A program made the translations under genes and the position numbers. Below the pieces are notes generated by a model, which was not told the origin of the DNA, searched no databases, and was given only the letters and a program-made list of their open reading frames with translations. Source: Geobacteraceae bacterium (GTDB taxonomy: Bacteria; Desulfobacterota; Desulfuromonadia; Geobacterales; DSM-12255). From it: 64,000 bases of DNA. Positions within the stretch are counted from its first letter, which is position 1, and each line of letters opens with the position of its first letter. The stretch lies in assembly GCA_013377075.1 (NCBI GenBank), contig JACABD010000004.1, forward strand, positions 1 to 64,000, written 5' to 3'. This document shows positions 7,822 to 15,023 of this stretch, piece after piece.

Positions 7822-9690
7822 ATGCAGCAGACACACAACAACAAGAAATATGGCCTCGGTCTTTTGGTTATTGCCTTTCTGAACTGCGGTTTCACCTGGG
7901 GATTCGGTACGAAAGACCAATGTGGAGATGCAAGAATAATCGGCGAAACACTTTCTCCGGAAACGTCTGATGCTAAGCGTGTTCAGGCAGAGAAGAGCAT
8001 TCTGAAACTATGTCAGGATGGTGGCGCTGCTTACTACCTGAAAGGACTTTCCCTCGAAGCAGGCAATAACGAAGCTGGCGCAATCGAGGCATACCGGACT
8101 GCCAGCCAGAAAGATCCATTACTGGCCGCCGCTAAAGGGCGACTTGGCTTGTTATTGCTGAAAAAAGGCGCGCAACAAGAAGCCTCGGTTGCTTTATTTG
8201 AAGCGCTACAACTCAAAGCGGACCCTCAATATTCAAGAAAACTGGCTGATATTTTTCTGGAGGGGAAATTGTATGCCCTGGCACTTGATCAATATCAACG
8301 GTCATTGCCGGCATCTGCTTCAGATGCCTGCACGCATATTGGCATTGCCAAGTGTTTCCTCGGTTTAGGGAAAATTACAGCCTCGCGCACTGCTCTGGAG
8401 GAAGCGCTCCGACTGGAACCCGGTAGCGAAATTGCCCACCTGGAGTTGGCCGGAATCTATCGTGAATTGAAACTGTACGACAAGGCTGTGACTGAATTTC
8501 GATCAATCCTTATTACTAATCCGGGAAGCCGTGACACTCATTACGCTCTGGCTAAGCTATTAGAACTCCAGGATAAATCTGAAGAGGCCGATAAAGAATA
8601 TGTTCTTGCCGGTATTGAACGCACTGTCAGCCCGATTGATCATCTCCGTAAGGCAGAAATGTATCTCGCCGCAGGGGGGTTCAGCAAGGAAGCGGCTGAA
8701 TATGAGACTCTGCTGCTCATTCAACAAGACTCTCCGGGCATACGTGAAAAACTTGGCGATGCCAGGTTGAAAGCCGGCCAGGACAGCGAAGCAATTGCTG
8801 TATATGAAGAAGCCCTACGCCGAAACGAGGGCTCTACCAGAATCTGGTACAATCTAGGTACGCTCTACGAACGTAAAGGCGATCTGGACGAGGCAATTCA
8901 CAAATTTTCCGGAGCAATCAGACTCGATTCAGGTAACAGTGATGCCCGGAGACGGCTTGGCGAAATCTATACACTCCGTGGAGACTTTACGGCAGCGATC
9001 AGTGAATATAATGAAATAATTGCCCGGCATGGCGACAATCCTCTGAGCTATTACAAACTGGCCCGTTTGCTGGAAAAAAAGCGAGACTATACGCAAGCCA
9101 CCAGCGCCTACAAAAAAGCGATCAGGCTGGATCCAGACAATATTGAAGCGCACCGTGGCATTGCCCTTCTCTATCTCAAACGGAGAGCCCCCGAGGAAGC
9201 TGAGAAACATCTGCGGGAAGTCTTGAAACTCAACCCGAGAGACAATGAAGCCAGGAACAGCCTGATCTCCATCTATGTGAAGAAAAAACGCTATGAAGAG
9301 ACCACTCAACTGCTCAAAGAAGATGCACTGTTGAATCCTGATATCCCGGATAGCCATTATCGGCTTGGTATCATCTATTCCTATAATGGAAAAAATGACG
9401 ATGCTCTCGCCCAGTTCCAGGAAACTCTTAAATTAAAATCTGACCATGCCAGGGCGCTCAATGCCATGGGCAAAATCTACCTGAAAACCGGCTACAATGA
9501 AAAAGCGAAGGATGCGTTCACGTCTGCACGCAAAGCCGATCCGGAATTACAGGAACCGGTTGAACTTTTGAGCACACTAGTTGTCACTCACCCAAAACAG
9601 CCGAAGGTACCCTCAAAGAAAAAACCGGTAAATACGAGGAAAACAAAACCCGGCAAGACCAAGCCAGCCGTAAAAAAAAGGAGTGATTAA
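7822..9690 (+). CDS. Tetratricopeptide-repeat protein, exported
   Basis: 622 residues. An N-terminal hydrophobic segment (about residues 11-27) probably exports or anchors it. The rest is an almost continuous array of 34-residue TPR helices: repeated A..YR.A....P....A..RLG, for example AISEYNEIIARHGDNPLSYY and AIRLDPDNIEAHRGIALLYL. The C-terminal 35 residues are Lys/Pro/Thr-rich and basic. TPR arrays mediate protein-protein contacts; an envelope assembly or secretion scaffold is likely but the partner is unknown. GAGGAATT precedes the ATG. Its TAA overlaps the next ATG by one base, so it is translationally coupled to the TauE/SafE-like gene. Confidence 0.85.
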   Translation: MQQTHNNKKYGLGLLVIAFLNCGFTWGFGTKDQCGDARIIGETLSPETSDAKRVQAEKSILKLCQDGGAAYYLKGLSLEAGNNEAGAIEAYRTASQKDPLLAAAKGRLGLLLLKKGAQQEASVALFEALQLKADPQYSRKLADIFLEGKLYALALDQYQRSLPASASDACTHIGIAKCFLGLGKITASRTALEEALRLEPGSEIAHLELAGIYRELKLYDKAVTEFRSILITNPGSRDTHYALAKLLELQDKSEEADKEYVLAGIERTVSPIDHLRKAEMYLAAGGFSKEAAEYETLLLIQQDSPGIREKLGDARLKAGQDSEAIAVYEEALRRNEGSTRIWYNLGTLYERKGDLDEAIHKFSGAIRLDSGNSDARRRLGEIYTLRGDFTAAISEYNEIIARHGDNPLSYYKLARLLEKKRDYTQATSAYKKAIRLDPDNIEAHRGIALLYLKRRAPEEAEKHLREVLKLNPRDNEARNSLISIYVKKKRYEETTQLLKEDALLNPDIPDSHYRLGIIYSYNGKNDDALAQFQETLKLKSDHARALNAMGKIYLKTGYNEKAKDAFTSARKADPELQEPVELLSTLVVTHPKQPKVPSKKKPVNTRKTKPGKTKPAVKKRSD

Positions 9691-10052
9691 TGCCAACTTT
9701 CATTGCTCTCATTCTACTTGGTGGACTGGCAGGAGTAACAAGCGGCCTCATCGGCATCGGCGGTGGAATCATTATCGTTCCGGCACTGGTGCTGTTCTTT
9801 GGGTTTTCTCAGCAAATGGCACAAGGGACAACTCTGGCACTGATGGTCCCACCACTGGGGATATTAGCGGCATTGACCTATTACCGACAGGGATATGTAG
9901 ACATTAAAACAGCTGGACTTATTTGCCTGGGATTTCTGCTCGGCAGTGTCCTTGGCGCTGATCTGGCAATTCGGCTTCCGACAGAAATACTGACACGGAC
10001 GTTTGGAGCAGTTTTAGTAGCTATAGGCCTTAAAATGCTACTTTTGGGGTAA
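9690..10052 (+). CDS. Half-size TauE/SafE (TSUP) family membrane protein
   Basis: 120 residues with about four hydrophobic helices and the family hallmark GLIGIGGGIIIVPAL near residues 19-33, followed by GTTLALMVPP. TSUP transporters move sulfite, sulfonates or other organic anions and usually have about 250 residues with two copies of this repeat; this protein contains only one, so it may act as a homodimer like other half-size members. It overlaps the TPR gene by one base and is followed after two bases by a small membrane protein, so the three form a tight operon. The substrate is unknown. Confidence 0.8.
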   Translation: MPTFIALILLGGLAGVTSGLIGIGGGIIIVPALVLFFGFSQQMAQGTTLALMVPPLGILAALTYYRQGYVDIKTAGLICLGFLLGSVLGADLAIRLPTEILTRTFGAVLVAIGLKMLLLG

Positions 10053-10054
10053 AC

Positions 10055-10423
10055 ATGGAGACTGCACGCAAAAAGAAATCAGTTTCTCATAAACCCCGCC
10101 CTGAACCCTCAAGCGAAGCAATTGACGTTGATATCACCATCCATGTTTTTACTGTTTCAGCAACTCTGGTCGGTGTTTGCCTGACGGTCATCGGCATATT
10201 TATTATGAGTCGCCGGCTTGCTCATGTTAAGAGCTTCGGTGAGGTGTTATTGGCAATAGATGCTTTCTTCTTTCTCGGCGCTTGTTTTCTATCCTACTTT
10301 GCCCTGAAGAACAGGCGTAAAGGTCGACGAAATCGACTGGAAAGATTGGCCGAAGAGATATTTTTTGCAGCTCTTGCATTTATGGTTTTCATTTGCGCGT
10401 TCATTATCTATGAGTTGGCATGA
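10055..10423 (+). CDS. Hypothetical membrane protein, three predicted helices
   Basis: 122 residues, no family recognised. The first 30 residues are basic and hydrophilic, then come three hydrophobic segments (about 31-52, 62-83 and 98-120) with an RRKGRRNR basic loop between the second and third. It starts two bases after the TSUP stop and is the last gene of that operon. The layout resembles generic small inner-membrane proteins; position suggests a role linked to the half-size transporter, but nothing in the sequence shows it. Confidence 0.65.
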   Translation: METARKKKSVSHKPRPEPSSEAIDVDITIHVFTVSATLVGVCLTVIGIFIMSRRLAHVKSFGEVLLAIDAFFFLGACFLSYFALKNRRKGRRNRLERLAEEIFFAALAFMVFICAFIIYELA

Positions 10424-10597
10424 CACACTTAACACACAGTAATAATGAATTATTTACTGCGTTCACCTGGGTCTCTTGAACTTTTGCCAGAGAGCAACGC
10501 AACCTGTGTCGGGTAAATGATAAGATTATAATCGTTGTCTTTAAAACACGTAGCATTCGGCAGGTTTGTCCGGGAGACAATTTAACGGAGACTTAAA

Positions 10598-10759
10598 ATG
10601 ATCCCCATACCACTGACTGAATCGCACCCGGTAATCAAGACACATCCTCTCAGCCTTTTTTCTTCCCCAAATGCCTCTGTTAAGAGGCTGGATGGCGAAA
10701 AAAGAGAGCAGTTATCTGGAAAGTTCCTGATTATGAGGAACAAGATTCAGATGGTCTGA
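10598..10759 (+). CDS. 53-residue small ORF sharing its C-terminus with the GspE-N protein
   Basis: ATG at 10598 is preceded by ACGGAGACTTAAA, a usable ribosome binding site. The peptide is rich in Pro, Ser and Lys and ends LIMRNKIQMV, identical to the last ten residues of the 384-residue protein ending at 5569; the DNA of this tail is also nearly identical, including the TGA. The remaining 43 residues do not match that protein. It could be a true small gene, or the 3' scar of a deleted second copy of the GspE-N gene joined to unrelated sequence. A terminator follows directly. Confidence 0.4.
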   Translation: MIPIPLTESHPVIKTHPLSLFSSPNASVKRLDGEKREQLSGKFLIMRNKIQMV

Positions 10760-10773
10760 TTCCGGTAAAAATA

Positions 10774-10801
10774 AAAGGGGCGCAGTCCCCCGCGCCCCTT
10801 T
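10774..10801. terminator. Bidirectional intrinsic terminator
   Basis: A ten-base GC-rich stem (10774-10783 with 10792-10801) and an eight-base loop, flanked by A-rich sequence on the left and T on the right. It lies between the small plus-strand ORF and the convergent DsbC-like gene and can serve both strands. Confidence 0.8.
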
Positions 10802-10824
10802 ACCTTCCTTCATGTCGTTTGAAT

Positions 10825-11544
10825 CTACTTCAAAAGCTCGTTGATCTTCTCCATATCCGCACCTACAACCGACTGACCGTTTATAAAGAATGTCGGCGTA
10901 CCTTCAACGGCCAGTGACCTGGCAAGCTCCATATACTGGGCAGCCTGATCCTTAACCGCTTTACTGAATTCGGTTGCCGTTGCCGGCAGAGGTTTCCCCT
11001 CCATCATCTCGTGATAGGCTTGTTCCTGATCCTTGGAACTGAGAATATAGTGAACCTTCGTAATGGCATTCGGATGAGCAAGCGGTGTCAGAAAAACGTA
11101 ACGGGTAATATCGGTACGTCCCTTCAAAGCTTCTGATGCACGGCGGCAGTACGGACAGTCAGGGTCGGTAAATTCGACCACTTTTTTCGGACCGGTGCCA
11201 ACCTTCACAGCCTTGTCAAGGGGGAGATCCTTCAGCTTTTCAAGGGTCTTTGCCGCCTGTTTCTCCTTGAGATCACGCTTTTTCTCCCCTGTCAGATTCT
11301 GCCCTGCCGATGTGTACATATCGCCGACAAGGAGCAGATCTTTTTCAGGATTGTAGTAGAAAATATTCTGCCCTGAAATAACCTCGTACAGGCCGGGAAT
11401 CTGGCTTGCAGTCATGCTGTCGATCCGGATCTGGGGGAATGCCTTTTTTAGTGCAGCTTCAGGCTTTGCAACCAGCGGAGCCGCATGAAGCGGCGCTACA
11501 GCGAGTGTGACAAGTGCAGCAACAGCAATGAATATTTTCCTCAT
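10825..11544 (-). CDS. DsbC-like periplasmic thiol:disulfide interchange protein
   Basis: 239 residues from the ATG at 11544, which has AAAGGAGAA just upstream; a longer in-frame start at 11565 lacks one. The signal peptide has a probable cut after LHA near residue 21. Residues about 25-90 resemble the DsbC dimerisation domain (IPGLYEVISGQNIFYY..DLLLVGDMY) and the rest is a thioredoxin-fold domain with CPYC at residues 130-133 and the cis-proline strand GTPTFFING. DsbC proteins isomerise wrong disulfides and can assist c-type cytochrome maturation, which fits a genome with cytochromes this rich in cysteine. It is the last gene of a minus-strand cluster beginning with cobO. Confidence 0.9.
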   Translation of the reverse strand: MRKIFIAVAALVTLAVAPLHAAPLVAKPEAALKKAFPQIRIDSMTASQIPGLYEVISGQNIFYYNPEKDLLLVGDMYTSAGQNLTGEKKRDLKEKQAAKTLEKLKDLPLDKAVKVGTGPKKVVEFTDPDCPYCRRASEALKGRTDITRYVFLTPLAHPNAITKVHYILSSKDQEQAYHEMMEGKPLPATATEFSKAVKDQAAQYMELARSLAVEGTPTFFINGQSVVGADMEKINELLK

Positions 11545-11568
11545 AAATTCTCCTTTGTTGTGCAAAAT

Positions 11569-11602
11569 CGGCCTTCGGCCTTCAGCCTTAGACTTTCAAC
11601 CT
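11569..11602. repeat. Heptad repeat run related to the element at 642-714
   Basis: Four to five copies of a seven-base unit read on the plus strand as CCTTCGG, CCTTCAG, CCTTAGA, CTTTCAA. The reverse complement (GGCTGAA-like) matches the units at 642-714. It lies between the L,D-transpeptidase stop and the DsbC-like start. Confidence 0.6.
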
Positions 11603-12455
11603 ATTTTTTATCCCTGTAAACCGGATTCTGACCGATCACTTCGACAACAGGCCCATCCTCAAGTTCTTCCTGATTCCCTGAGTCATCCTCGTACTCATTC
11701 TCCCCGACAGCCCAGGTATAAAGTCTCTGAGAATCGAGCAACACCGGATTATCAGGTGTATCAAACATCCGGTTCTGCATCGCCTCATCAAAAAGCCCTA
11801 TGCAGCCATGGGAAGCAGGTCGTCCCGGCAGGTCTCGGGCATGAAGCCAGTAGGCAACCCCGTCAGTAGCCACATGAAAGCGCATGGCATTGTCCATCGG
11901 GTACTGTTCTTCGTCATTATCGGTTTTATAAAGGGATGAAGTATGATGCCTGTCACGGGCCGTAATCCTGAAGAGACCGGTCGGAGTTTCAAAGCCAGGA
12001 CGGCCTGTTGCAGCAGGGTTGGAGAACTTAAGTTTTCCATACTCATAGGCACCCAGCCACTGCTCGGTCATATTCACCAGAATATATTTTTCATGTCTCT
12101 TGGCAGGCTCATAGAACTGCGGCAGCGGGGTGTAACTTCTGATGTCATCCATGTTGTCAGGAACTTTTATGGTCATTCCCGGATAAACGTGGCGCCTGTC
12201 GATCCTGTTGAAACGGGCTACCAGCTGCCAGTCACTGCCGAACATCGTCTCAAGGGACTCACCGGGTTGAACGAATCTGCTGTGCCATTTCATATTTTTC
12301 TGACTGGGATACTCGACTCTTGAAAGGTCCTCTTTGGCCGCATCAAGCGGGCTTGCACCGGGTTCTGCAGTTAAAGACGGCTTGTAAAGGGTAATTGCAA
12401 AAATCACTGCGAGTGCAAATAAAAGGCTTAAAATCCTGCAGTAGCTCCTGATCAT
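11601..12455 (-). CDS. L,D-transpeptidase (YkuD) with N-terminal LysM-like segment
   Basis: 284 residues. An N-terminal membrane anchor/signal (about residues 8-24) is followed by a LysM-like segment (VQPGESLETMF..DWQLVARFN..YPGMTIKVP, residues 62-99). The YkuD catalytic domain spans about 122-250, with His205 in YWLHARD and the SHGC motif at 215-218 containing the nucleophile Cys218. Such enzymes make 3-3 peptidoglycan cross-links or attach proteins to peptidoglycan in the periplasm. The acidic C-terminal 35 residues are extra. It overlaps the meaB stop by four bases (ATGA), so it is co-translated with a metabolic gene; this looks like genomic convenience rather than a shared pathway. Confidence 0.9.
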   Translation of the reverse strand: MIRSYCRILSLLFALAVIFAITLYKPSLTAEPGASPLDAAKEDLSRVEYPSQKNMKWHSRFVQPGESLETMFGSDWQLVARFNRIDRRHVYPGMTIKVPDNMDDIRSYTPLPQFYEPAKRHEKYILVNMTEQWLGAYEYGKLKFSNPAATGRPGFETPTGLFRITARDRHHTSSLYKTDNDEEQYPMDNAMRFHVATDGVAYWLHARDLPGRPASHGCIGLFDEAMQNRMFDTPDNPVLLDSQRLYTWAVGENEYEDDSGNQEELEDGPVVEVIGQNPVYRDKK

Positions 12456-13414
12456 CGGCTTTGCGGCTGTTCAACCAAAGAAATACCGGACAACACCTTT
12501 TCGACCGCTGAATAGGGATCCACAGCCCTTGTCCCCATACCCTCAACAATTGTCCCCAGCTCTCCGGACTGAACCAGGCGGCCATGCACTTCCGCAAAAA
12601 GCCGCTCTTTGAGCATATCTGCAAATACAGTGCTGTTCTTCTCTGCCAGAAATCTGTTAATAACTCCGGTATCCAGCAACCATGTCTTATGGAGATCAAA
12701 TTCTGCTACAAGGTCATCAATCCCGACACCGCGTGCAGCTTCGGTCTTCATGACCTTGGGCAGCCACTCACCATCCTTGCGTTTTCCCATATCAAGCATC
12801 ATGGAAAGCTCGCGGGCGGTTCTATCGGCACCGTCACGATCAGCCTTGTTCACCACAAATACATCGGCTATTTCGAGGATACCGGCCTTTATGGCCTGGA
12901 TATCATCACCAAGGCCCGGAACCATGACAACAACAGTTGTATGGGCCATCCTGACAATGTCAATCTCATCCTGGCCGACACCGACCGTCTCGATAATGAC
13001 AATATCCATCCCCATGGCATCCATGATATTGACCACATCACCGGTGGATCGGGAGATACCCCCCAGAGCGCCTCGGGTGGCAAGACTGCGGATAAAAACA
13101 CCCTCGTCATCGGCGTGACGGTTCATCCTGATCCTGTCTCCAAGGATTGCGCCGCCGGTAAATGGGCTGGTTGGATCAATTGCCACAATGCCGACCCTTT
13201 TGCCCTGGGCGCGAAAGGCAGCGGTAATCTGGTCGGTAAGAGTGGATTTGCCTGCCCCCGGAGGGCCGGTAATGCCGATTATCCAGGCATTGCCGGTATA
13301 GGGGTAGAGGATTTTCAACTCTTCAAGGGCAGAAGAAAAACCATCATCAACATCCCGCATCAGGCGGGCAGCGGCGCGGATCTCGCCAGCCATTATTCTT
13401 TCTGCAAGAGCCAT
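12452..13414 (-). CDS. meaB: MeaB/ArgK-type GTPase, methylmalonyl-CoA mutase chaperone
   Basis: 320-residue G3E-family GTPase. Walker A is GPPGAGKST (residues 51-59 region), an IIETVGVGQDEID switch region follows and NKAD provides guanine specificity. MeaB proteins gate adenosylcobalamin loading into methylmalonyl-CoA mutase and protect it from inactivation. The neighbours support this: a B12-binding mutase subunit lies four bases upstream and a cobalamin adenosyltransferase lies beyond it. No catalytic mutase subunit is in the window. Start ATG at 13414; no strong Shine-Dalgarno sequence, consistent with coupling to the upstream stop. Confidence 0.93.
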   Translation of the reverse strand: MALAERIMAGEIRAAARLMRDVDDGFSSALEELKILYPYTGNAWIIGITGPPGAGKSTLTDQITAAFRAQGKRVGIVAIDPTSPFTGGAILGDRIRMNRHADDEGVFIRSLATRGALGGISRSTGDVVNIMDAMGMDIVIIETVGVGQDEIDIVRMAHTTVVVMVPGLGDDIQAIKAGILEIADVFVVNKADRDGADRTARELSMMLDMGKRKDGEWLPKVMKTEAARGVGIDDLVAEFDLHKTWLLDTGVINRFLAEKNSTVFADMLKERLFAEVHGRLVQSGELGTIVEGMGTRAVDPYSAVEKVLSGISLVEQPQSR

Positions 13415-13418
13415 TGTT

Positions 13419-13823
13419 TCAGCAGCCTACGTTGGCTTTCACCCAGGCAACAATATCCTCGGTGGATGTTCCCGGAGTAAAAACCTCTTTGAGACCGGCA
13501 AGTTTGAGGCCTGGAATGTCATCTTCAGGAATGACTCCACCGCAAAAGACAGTAATGTCATCGGCCTTTTTCTCCTTGAGAAGATCGCAGACCCGGGGCA
13601 GGAGTGTATTATGGGCACCTGACAGAATAGAGAGGCCGATACAGTCGACATCTTCCTGAATAGCCGCAGAGACTATCTGCTCAGGGGTCTGGTGGAGACC
13701 TGTGTAGATAACTTCAAGACCGGCATCACGAAATGCCCTTGCAACAACCTTCGCACCCCTGTCATGCCCGTCAAGACCCGGCTTGCCAACAAGAATTCTC
13801 AATTTTCTTTCAGCCATGTGCAC
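13419..13823 (-). CDS. Stand-alone B12-binding subunit of methylmalonyl-CoA mutase type
   Basis: 134 residues made up of one cobalamin-binding Rossmann domain. The DxHxxG motif is DGHDRG (residues 18-23; His20 is the expected lower cobalt ligand), followed by GLSILSGAH and the FCGGVIP strand. It matches the C-terminal domain of methylmalonyl-CoA mutase, here encoded separately as in two-subunit acyl-CoA mutases. It would pair with a catalytic alpha subunit encoded elsewhere. AAGGAGATGTGCAC precedes the ATG. It sits between cobO and meaB, giving a compact set for making and delivering adenosylcobalamin to the mutase. Confidence 0.92.
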   Translation of the reverse strand: MHMAERKLRILVGKPGLDGHDRGAKVVARAFRDAGLEVIYTGLHQTPEQIVSAAIQEDVDCIGLSILSGAHNTLLPRVCDLLKEKKADDITVFCGGVIPEDDIPGLKLAGLKEVFTPGTSTEDIVAWVKANVGC

Positions 13824-13832
13824 ATCTCCTTG

Positions 13833-14363
13833 TTATTTCTCAATTCCAATTCTGGAAGGGATTCCAGCCTTGTAGTAATGCTTTATCTCCATCATTTCTG
13901 TTACAAGATCAGCAGCCTCAATGACTCTCGGATCGGCACCGCGGCCGGTCAGAACCAGCTCCACATGTGCAGGACGCTGCCTGATCAGCTCAAGAATGTC
14001 TTCGACACTTATCAGTCCGAAGCCGACAGCGCCGTTAGCCTCGTCGAGAATGACGATATCGTAATCGCCGCTGATGAGCTTCTCACGCCCCAGGGTAAGA
14101 GCTGCCTGAGCCAGGTCGATATCCTCTTTGGCTGGATTGTCCTTATTGACCCAACCCTCCCTACCGGTCGGGATTATTGTCAAAAGTGGTGCAAACTTCT
14201 CGGCGGCAAGATGCTCGCCGTAGGGTCCGCCACCTTTCATGAACTGAATCATGATTACTTTAAGACCGCGCCCCACGGCACGGAACGCCAGTCCCAAAGC
14301 CGCTGTAGTCTTCCCCTTGCAGTTGCCTGTATAAACCTGGACACATCCACGCTCAAGCTTCAT
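13833..14363 (-). CDS. cobO: Cob(I)yrinic acid a,c-diamide adenosyltransferase (CobO/BtuR/CobA type)
   Basis: 176 residues. The N-terminal P-loop GNCKGKTT (residues 13-20) is in the unusual BtuR/CobO form, followed by the conserved IQFMKG strand, ILDEANGAV and LTGRGADP. The enzyme transfers the adenosyl group of ATP to cob(I)alamin, making the cofactor used by the mutase subunit encoded nine bases downstream. Length is standard for the family (about 175-200). Start ATG at 14363 with CGGAGCGG upstream. First gene of the minus-strand cluster; I saw no convincing cobalamin riboswitch in the 220 bases before it. Confidence 0.93.
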   Translation of the reverse strand: MKLERGCVQVYTGNCKGKTTAALGLAFRAVGRGLKVIMIQFMKGGGPYGEHLAAEKFAPLLTIIPTGREGWVNKDNPAKEDIDLAQAALTLGREKLISGDYDIVILDEANGAVGFGLISVEDILELIRQRPAHVELVLTGRGADPRVIEAADLVTEMMEIKHYYKAGIPSRIGIEK

Positions 14364-14452
14364 GACCGCTCCGATCCTCTACAAATACTTATCAAAAAAG
14401 GTTTTGCATAATAACAACATGCACATTCTTACGTCAAGGTGAAAGCCGCGTC

Positions 14453-14510
14453 ATATTTGCAAAAGCATTGCCATGCTGACAGAGCCTCCGTCAGCACATT
14501 ACGCAAATAT
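14453..14510. promoter_or_regulatory. Nested inverted repeat in the cobO / small-ORF divergent region
   Basis: Outer arms ATATTTGC (14453-14460) and GCAAATAT (14503-14510) enclose inner arms TGCTGAC (14474-14480) and GTCAGCA (14490-14496). All arms match exactly. The element lies between divergent genes and may be an operator or a folded leader; no known binding-site family was recognised. Confidence 0.45.
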
Positions 14511-14589
14511 AATTATTAAATTCTACAAATAGGTACTTTTATTGCTCAATAGATATTTCAGTTAGAATATCTCGAATATTGTGGCTGCC

Positions 14590-14907
14590 ATGAAAACAAT
14601 AAAACTTACATCCTGGCTGTTGTTGGCCTGCACTTTTTTCACATTTTCCCTGGCGCTGTTTTCAGCTGTTTGCGATTCCCATGCCTGCAACTACAACAAC
14701 CAACCTGCCTCCCTTAGCAGCTCTGATGACCCACTGGAAGACTCTGACGATACATTTCACCTCCATTTCAATTACCATATCCATGAAAACATCTCCATTT
14801 CACATCTCGACACCACACCAATAAAGTTCTCATTAAACTTAAAAACAGAAGCTTCCGTCATTAGACCGGTAACTTCAAACCTGCTCTCAAGGGCCTCTCC
14901 ACAGTAA
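14590..14907 (+). CDS. Hypothetical small exported protein
   Basis: 105 residues from the ATG at 14590; an upstream in-frame GTG at 14581 would add three residues, and neither has a clear ribosome binding site. A signal-like hydrophobic segment covers residues about 7-25. The mature part is Asp/Ser/His-rich (HLHFNYHIHEN) with two cysteines near the cut site. The tail SNLLSRASPQ resembles the end of the protein at 5743-6072 (SSRAPPAFLS). Histidine and acidic clusters could bind metal but that is speculation. It lies 116 bases ahead of the multihaem cytochrome gene. Confidence 0.45.
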   Translation: MKTIKLTSWLLLACTFFTFSLALFSAVCDSHACNYNNQPASLSSSDDPLEDSDDTFHLHFNYHIHENISISHLDTTPIKFSLNLKTEASVIRPVTSNLLSRASPQ

Positions 14908-15023
14908 AATATACATAGCTTAATTTACGTCATATAACGAAATCGCCAGCTATTTAACACATTGTTTCATTAATTGTTGACAATCTTGCCCACAATTATT
15001 GCCTTCCAAATTGGAGGTCCAGC

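Noticed and set aside
14364-14589. Cobalamin riboswitch upstream of cobO
   Set aside because: No B12-box-like sequence was recognised in this spacer; only nested inverted repeats are present.
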